Below, piece by piece: positions 59,201 to 64,000 of a DNA stretch of 64,000 nucleotides (position 1 is its first letter; the number at the start of each line of letters is the position of its first letter). A program made the position numbers and the translations under genes. Source of the stretch: Ancistrus triradiatus. Its lineage: Eukaryota > Chordata > Actinopteri > Siluriformes > Loricariidae. A model generated the notes under the pieces. It worked only from the letters and a program-made list of their open reading frames with translations. It made no database searches and was not told where the DNA came from. The stretch lies in contig JAJAGP010001970.1 of the NCBI GenBank assembly GCA_025084515.1, forward strand, positions 1 through 64,000. The letters run 5' to 3'.

Positions 59201-61668
59201 ACTTTGCCTGGTTCTGTGTTTTATTTTTTTGACCAAATGAAAAGAAATAAAATACAGTTCTGCTGTCACATTTACCCTGGTGGTTATCTCTCTTCTTTGA
59301 GACAAGCCTCTGTCAATACTGCTACACTGGTGCCAAAACTGGTACTGGAAAAGAAAGGAAACTATGCCCCCTATAAATGACTGGAATATGTCCCTTCCCT
59401 CAAGTAATCCTGCAGGGAAATCAACATCAAGCACTCTTCAGCCTACAGCAGGAACAGGAAATGTTCAGCAAGTTTGCCAAACCTGCAGGCCGTGTACAGA
59501 GCTTTTGGGGGAAGGGGATCTTAAACTGTATGTTCACACAATTGCTTCTTACACCAGTTGTCTGGTGTCATGTGACTGTGTGGAGTCCAAAACGATAAAT
59601 TATATTTTCTTGGTCATAGAATACACCCCAGTCAGGAACTGGTACTGGTTAGTATCCATAAGGGTACACATCAGGTCTTGATAGACCTAGGAAGCACCAA
59701 TTCACATCCACCAAGATATGACTGATAAGACAAGGCTGTTTAGGCCCACCTTTCTCACCCAGTTATCTTGGGTCCCTGTCAGCCAGAGTACATCTACATC
59801 TAGGCATTAGGCAGATGCCCTTATCCAATGAGACTATCAACTTATGCAATCTTACAAATTACAACTGTTTCAATCCAAGCAATTGTGGTTTAGAGGTATT
59901 GCTCAGTGGCAGCTTGGTTGAGGTGGGATTTGAGCCCTGGACCTTTTGGTCCATAATCCAGTACCTTAACCACTAGGCTACCAAAGTCCCACAGTATTAT
60001 AAAATAGATAGCAGATTTAGAACTGAATGGGTCCCATGAAAACAAGTGCTGTGTGGATTGTGCTTGCTTAGCAGTGGATTCTATCATAAGTACATTATGT
60101 GGTGATGACAGGGGTGGGGAAGAAATGATGATGATGTGTAACCAGACCAGAGTACAGTGATGGCAGAGGGCCTCACTAGAAAGATTTGACCCATTAGGAT
60201 GGACATTATGAAAATAGCGTTTCATGTTAGTCATGGTGAATTATGCTATGTGATACCTCAAGCAGTGGCAAGATTGGTTAGTAGAATGCTTTAATAAATG
60301 CTTAAGAATGGGATTCATAAGTATGTTGACAGAGATAGTTGCAACTGTAATAAATTGGGAAAAAGTGCCCCAAGCAATTTCTTGGCTTTTCCCCATTCAA
60401 TCTTACAAAGGGGTGGAAGCTGCACAGAGAGTACAACAAATTGTAATGAAATACAGTATCTCTCTTGTGTGCAGACATTTGGGAGTAAAAACCTACTGCA
60501 CGTGGGAGTAATTCTGCAACGAGGCATTCTGATATTGCTTCTCTTCTGTCTGCCCTGCTGGGCCCTGCTCATCAACACCCAGGCCCTCCTGCTCCTTTTG
60601 GGACAGGACCCCGATGTAGCCAGGTGACTCACATCTTCAACACATGATTAACACTTTCTATAAACTGGTTTAAATTGTATAATTAGAAAATTTTTAAAAT
60701 CCCTAGTTCAATCCATTCTCCAACTGTGTAAAGTTTGCATGTCCTCCCTGTGTCTTTATGGTTTCTGGGCACTGCATGGATTAGTTTAATTGGTCTCTCT
60801 AAATTGGCACAGTGCGTGTTTGATGAATGTAGTTGTAGACATGCTGCTGTTCTGAATTCATTATTGTTGATACAAAGATAATACATTTAAAAAGAAAATG
60901 ATGATTACATTGAATCAACATCAGGAGTCGCTGGAGTGAATGGCTTATAGAGACATTCAATGCAGTACAACAATTTATATTTCAAGGTGTGGAAAAACAT
61001 AATCAGGATGTACCAAACACAAATTGTATTGATCTGCAATAAAACGTTCTTTATATTAGCATTATGCTGACATGAAAAGGGATTTGGAGGTGAGTTGTAA
61101 ATATGTAGAAAAACTTATTTCAATTGGCATCCTAATGCTAACCTTGTTTATTGACTGTTCTGTGATTTAGTGGTTAGTTGGTTACCAGTAAGTCTTACAC
61201 ATAAATGCACTAGACAGCTATATCTGTATGTCAATATAAGCCTAATCCCATATTCTAGCCAACCACTCCACCGACATGGGTTCAAGTCCCTAAGGTGCAT
61301 TTTGGCTGGGTCAGGCCTCACATGCAGACACAATTGGCTGTGTTTGAGGAAAAACAGGCCAATCAAGGGATCATCCCCTTGATCATCCCCTTCGACTGCA
61401 ATAGTGACTCCTACCCAGCCATGCATTGGACTGGTGTCTCATCCCATGCATAGGCCCTGGATCCCCACTGACCCTGACAGATGCAATGTTTGTTGTTATA
61501 AATCATTTCATCGTCATAACAATTTGAGTGAAACTTTTAATCTTTCAAAATACTACATACATTTCCATATTTATTTGTATTTGGTATTCCCCTCCTTTTT
61601 AGTTGTAATGCTGTAATCTTGCTGAAATGTGTAATGATTAAATTATTAATGGATTAATGGAGAGTTTA

Positions 61669-61731
<63 letters not shown>

Positions 61732-62828
61732 AGCTGCAGAGTAAGTTCTTGCCAAACCAATATTGAAATTTGAACTTTCATAAAATCCTGTAGCTTTTAT
61801 AGAGCATTCCTTTCCTATACTACCTGTACTAAACCCTATCACATAAACTGATTAACCATTTTGTTTTCTTTCAGGGTAGCACAGCTTTATGTTGTTGCAT
61901 ACATTCCTGCTGTTCCAGTAAGGCGAAAATTTCATAACAGTTTTTTTCATTTTTATTTGCAAAATATGTGACATGAAAATTGTTGAAACCTGTCTCATGT
62001 TGGTTCATGTTTTTGTAAAGGCTATATTTCTGTACCAGCTGCAGCTGTCTTACCTGCAAAACCAGGTTTGTTGTAGACAAGCTCTAATTAATAATATCTG
62101 TCTGTTTCTTCTGTTAATACGTTGAATATGTTTGTTTCCAGGGTGTGATTGTACCTCAAATGTATGCATCTTTGGTGGCCAACATTATGAACGCCCTGGT
62201 TAACTATGTTTTGCTATATTGGTGGGATCTCGGTGTACAGTAAGTGCTTTATATCTTTAAGTTTTAACCTTTCCACTTTTGAAAATACCGAATTTGTGTA
62301 CATTTTATTTTTTTGTGTGGTTGTATTTCAGTGGTTCAGCAGCAGCCAACAGCTTTGCCCAGGTCTTTGCCTGCTTTGCTCTGTTCTCTTACATTCGCTT
62401 CAAGAAACTCCATGTTAAAACATGGGGAGGTAAGCCTGTTCCTTTATATATTACACTAAAATTCAGTGGGCTATATTACAACATATTCTTGTATCTGGAT
62501 CTAGTCAAACACCTGATAAAACAGAGCTGTTGATTGGTGCAGTTCTTTCTTTCTTTGCACATTCAGGCTGGTCCTCCGAGTCCCTGCAGGAGTGGGGCAA
62601 ATATATGAAGCTGGCTATTCCTAGTACACTAATGGTATGCTTTGAATGGTGGATCTACGAGATTGGGGGATTCTTAGCAGGTGGTCTGTTTCATCAAAGC
62701 ATATGAAAGATTTTATTTGTTTTCTTATAGAAACCCAACTGATATTGCTCTTACTTACAGGAATGGTAGGAGAAGTGGACCTGGCTGCACAACATGTGGT
62801 CATAATGCTGGCTTATATAAACTACATG
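56121..62828 (+). CDS. slc47a1: Multidrug and toxin extrusion transporter (SLC47A1/MATE1-like), first ten exons
   Basis: Coding exons at 56121-56261, 56566-56667, 56757-56825, 60475-60623, 61875-61917, 62021-62065, 62142-62239, 62332-62429, 62567-62680 and 62761-62828 join in phase for 309 codons. MATE proteins export organic cations in exchange for protons at the apical membrane of kidney and liver cells. Conserved landmarks: VSIFCGRLG, GLALACDTLVSQTFGSKN, VGVILQRGILILLL, CLPCWALLINTQ, GQDPDVAR, EWWIYEIGGFLAG. Twelve or thirteen membrane helices are expected in the whole protein; the window holds about the first eight. The carboxylate Glu of EWW and YE are kept; the third functional Glu (human 300) is Met. 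Fish have several SLC47 paralogues, so the exact number is uncertain. The 3' half is outside the window. Confidence 0.9.
56566..56667 (+). CDS. slc47a1: slc47a1 exon 2 (helix 1)
   Basis: Acceptor ATCTCTAG before 56566, donor GTGAGT at 56668. Encodes LVCRFLNFLLFFVVSIF, then CGRLGNTVLAGYGMASA. Cys in FCGRLG matches the human Cys63 position. Phase 0 at both ends. Confidence 0.93.
56757..56825 (+). CDS. slc47a1: slc47a1 exon 3 (helix 2)
   Basis: Acceptor TTTTCCAG before 56757, donor GTATGT at 56826. Encodes TINVTTAATGLGLALACD and TLVSQ, the conserved second helix. Phase 0 at both ends. Confidence 0.93.
57479..57552. mobile_element. Tc1-like terminal repeat fragment
   Basis: CAGTGGGGCAAAAAAGTATT and TAGTCAGCCACTGATTGTGC follow TA at 57477; the element is cut at GAGAGGTCTGTA by the next repeat. 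Confidence 0.7.
57553..57763. repeat. Non-autonomous transposon end beside the gap
   Basis: ACCGTATTTTTCGGACCATA and AGGCGCACATAAGACGCGG are typical of a widespread fish DNA element. Its other end is lost in the N gap. Confidence 0.55.
57764..57863. other. Assembly gap (100 N)
   Basis: Exactly one hundred N, the usual placeholder for a gap of unknown length. Real intron length is therefore unknown. Confidence 0.99.
58045..58512. mobile_element. Hairpin MITE whose arms carry an expanded 20-bp minisatellite
   Basis: Left arm TATGAGAGGTCGTTTAGGCC and the inverse GGCCTAAACAGCCTCTCATA at the right (58493-58512) are imperfect inverted repeats. The left arm is extended by about 14 tandem units of the CTCTCACACACACTATCATA type (58080-58385); the right arm has about four units in reverse orientation. 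Long open frames of His-Thr-Leu-Ser type here are repeat artefacts. Confidence 0.75.
58513..59789. other. Intron sequence, nothing recognised
   Basis: An open frame at 59364-59681 crosses a stretch with GGAAATCAACATCAAGCACTC; neither it nor its reverse resembles a known protein, and it has no fitting splice pair. Confidence 0.4.
59790..59995 (-). repeat. tRNA-derived SINE, minus strand
   Basis: The head on the minus strand reads TAGCCTAGTGGTTAAGGTAC and CCAAAAGGTCCAGGGCTCA (B box close to consensus). The tail is at low coordinates: CTAGGCATTAGGCAGATGCCC. Same family as 8280-8470. Confidence 0.75.
60475..60623 (+). CDS. slc47a1: slc47a1 exon 4 (helix 3)
   Basis: Acceptor TGTGCAG before 60475, donor GTGACT at 60624. 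Encodes TFGSKNLLHVGVILQRG, ILILLLFCLPCWALLINT and LLLLGQDPDVA. Cys in PCWAL matches the human Cys127 position. Ends with two bases of an Arg codon. Confidence 0.95.
60700..60850 (+). repeat. SINE-like body fragment
   Basis: GTGTAAAGTTTGCATGTCCTCC and TTAGTTTAATTGGTCTCTCTAAATTGGCA follow the 39 kb SINE body; the head is reduced to AGTTCAATCC. Confidence 0.6.
61245..61500 (+). repeat. SINE-like repeat
   Basis: ACATGGGTTCAAGTCCCTAA contains a consensus B box. The body GGGTCAGGCCTCACATGCAG and CAATCAAGGGATCATCC matches the copy at 54821-55030. GATCATCCCCTT is tandemly duplicated at 61370-61393. Confidence 0.55.
61675..61730. repeat. (TA)n microsatellite
   Basis: A pure TA run of about 28 units. 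Confidence 0.95.
61875..61917 (+). CDS. slc47a1: slc47a1 exon 5 (43 bp)
   Basis: Acceptor CTTTCAG before 61875, donor GTAAGG at 61918. Completes the split Arg and encodes VAQLYVVAYIPAVP, as in human MATE1 (YVTIFIPALP). Ends in phase 0. Confidence 0.9.
62021..62065 (+). CDS. slc47a1: slc47a1 exon 6 (45 bp)
   Basis: Acceptor TTGTAAAG before 62021, donor GTTTGT at 62066, a weak donor. Encodes AIFLYQLQLSYLQNQ, equivalent to human ATFLYMLQVKYLLNQ. Phase 0 at both ends. The acceptor lacks a long pyrimidine tract. Confidence 0.9.
62142..62239 (+). CDS. slc47a1: slc47a1 exon 7 (helix 5)
   Basis: Acceptor TTTCCAG before 62142, donor GTAAGT at 62240. Encodes GVIVPQMYASLVANIM, NALVNYVLLYWWDLGV. Leaves two bases of a His codon. 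Confidence 0.95.
62332..62429 (+). CDS. slc47a1: slc47a1 exon 8 (helix 6)
   Basis: Acceptor TATTTCAG before 62332, donor GTAAGC at 62430. Encodes GSAAANSFAQVFACFALF and SYIRFKKLHVKTWG. Ends one base into a Gly codon. Confidence 0.95.
62567..62680 (+). CDS. slc47a1: slc47a1 exon 9 (helix 7, EWW motif)
   Basis: Acceptor CATTCAG before 62567, donor GTGGTC at 62681. Encodes GWSSESLQEWGKYMKLAIP, STLMVCFEWWIYEIGGFLA. Glu of FEWW and YE correspond to human Glu273 and Glu278, needed for transport. Ends one base into a Gly codon. Confidence 0.95.
62761..62828 (+). CDS. slc47a1: slc47a1 exon 10 (helix 8), Met in place of Glu
   Basis: Acceptor CTTACAG before 62761, donor GTAATG at 62829. Encodes MVGEVDLAAQHVVIMLAY, INYM. 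In human MATE1 the same stretch has a Glu (300) where this protein has Met (codon 62805-62807). Phase 0 at the end. Confidence 0.9.
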
Positions 62829-64000
62829 GTAATGCAGTGGTGTCATTTTAAATCCCTTTTGGTATTCATTCACTTTTGTGGTGGCAACTATGTAACACAT
62901 TAATGGCGCTGTGTTATTCTTTAGGCTAGTTATGGGCAATATGTGCCATAGTTCATGCATGTGCCTCTAGATTAAAAAAACATTTATTTTCAGTTCACAA
63001 GATAAGTCTATTCACTGTAAGGCGACATGCATCAGCAGATGCATGATTACTGAAGTGTTTGTATAAACATCGTAGTAACTGCTACCATAAACTAGATCAG
63101 ATTTCAAAACATGATGAAGAGCAATCTGATTATTCCACACATACATACTTCATGTTTTCTACATATGCACACATGAACAAACCACATATTGTTGTACTGA
63201 ACAAATTAATAATAGTTTTGTTACTATTCTCACATATTTTTGTATGTAATATATAGGGACTGACAGACAAGGAGAACATTATATGATATTTTGCTGCCAT
63301 ACAGTTAATCAAATCAAGAGATCCATCATTAGCAGCATGTCATATCATATGATTCCTGCCAACCAAAAATGAACACATAGCATTTATTACATCCAATCAC
63401 TATGTCAGTTTACAGTGTAATGCAGGGTCACCCCTGGTCGGCCACACGTGATGTCTATAATTCTGACCCCAACTCCACCCGGAGGATCACTAAAACTCAG
63501 TAACCTGTCCCTGGAACGGCTTTAGATATAAACAAATATCCAGAACCAACATACGGTGCAACAAATCATTCTACCAGTGATATAAAAGTACAAGAGCCTG
63601 GCCCTACATGGAAAGAACGACATCCATTGATTGGTCACTTGCATCTCATCAGGCTATTAGAATGGAACACAACTCAAGCTTCAGGGATCAAAGTAGGTTG
63701 GCTCACTAGGTAGTCATTCCCAATGCTGTGTCACCTTAGTTTGATCCAGCTTTGGTCGTGGATGTTTGTGTATGTCTCCAGAATATTAAGCCACCACATT
63801 TTACACAGTTGGGTGAACTTCTACTGTCCAACACATTTTGCTAGACTCTAATAAAACTGACATACAAAAATTGACATTACACTAACACCATATTACACCA
63901 AATTATAAGGTAACCACGTTATCGAATAATTGTGTATATGTCAATACAGTTTTTTGACACATTTGATTAATTTTCTGTACTTTTTTCCTTAAAATTGTTA
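62829..64000 (+). other. slc47a1 intron 10, no further exon seen
   Basis: No segment reads as the next MATE exon (expected PAGF...ASVRVGN type). AT-rich unique sequence; the gene continues right of the window. Confidence 0.6.

Larger units (their letters stand above)
56826..60474 (+). other. slc47a1 intron 3, repeat-filled, with assembly gap
   Basis: Holds a Tc1 end at 57479-57550, another repeat at 57553-57763, a 100-N gap at 57764-57863, a hairpin MITE with a minisatellite (58045-58512) and a SINE (59790-59995). No additional exon is needed, since exons 3 and 4 join in phase and match the family. Confidence 0.75.

Noticed and set aside
59364..59681. 105-codon frame in the MATE intron
   Set aside because: No splice pair fits and exons 3 and 4 already join in phase; no known domain.

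Overview
This window looks like nuclear DNA from a teleost fish. It holds exons of two vertebrate genes with canonical GT-AG introns. Between and inside them lies a dense, typically teleost mixture of Tc1-like transposons, hAT- and Tigger-like MITEs, tRNA-derived SINEs, CR1/L2-type LINE pieces, Ty3/Gypsy fragments and long CA/TA microsatellites. The species cannot be fixed from the sequence; the repeat set would suit an ostariophysan fish (catfish, characin or carp group), but that is only an impression. There is no prokaryotic or viral replicon, CRISPR array or operon.

Positions 1-19324 (+) are the 3' half of a membrane-associated phosphatidylinositol transfer protein gene, best read as pitpnm3. 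Seven coding exons run from 5699 to the stop at 19322-19324 and encode the region after the DDHD domain, the LNS2 domain and the C-terminal tail. The first 5.7 kb is intron, and earlier exons lie left of the window. The exon at 13457-13572 is odd: the conserved peptide is readable only if two compensating one-base shifts are assumed.

Positions 19325 to about 56120 are roughly 37 kb without a host gene that I can support. They hold two Ty3/Gypsy relics on the minus strand (21.9-23.3 kb and 25.9-28.1 kb), a LINE with a deleted ORF2 interrupted by an LTR-like block (44.6-48.8 kb), a nearly complete Tc1 element with about 200-bp inverted repeats (50.0-51.4 kb), several older Tc1 relics, MITEs, SINEs and microsatellites. 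About 28.1-30.2 kb and 30.8-33.0 kb look like plain unique sequence.

Positions 56121-64000 (+) are the 5' part of an SLC47/MATE multidrug and toxin extrusion transporter gene (slc47a1-like). Ten coding exons, all in phase, cover about the first 309 residues; the rest lies to the right of the window. A 100-N assembly gap sits in its third intron. The two genes work separately: one in lipid transfer and signalling at membranes, the other in proton-coupled efflux of organic cations. I found no convincing new biological system. The most useful points are the pitpnm3 exon anomaly, a Met in place of a functional Glu in the MATE protein, and several nested transposon structures.
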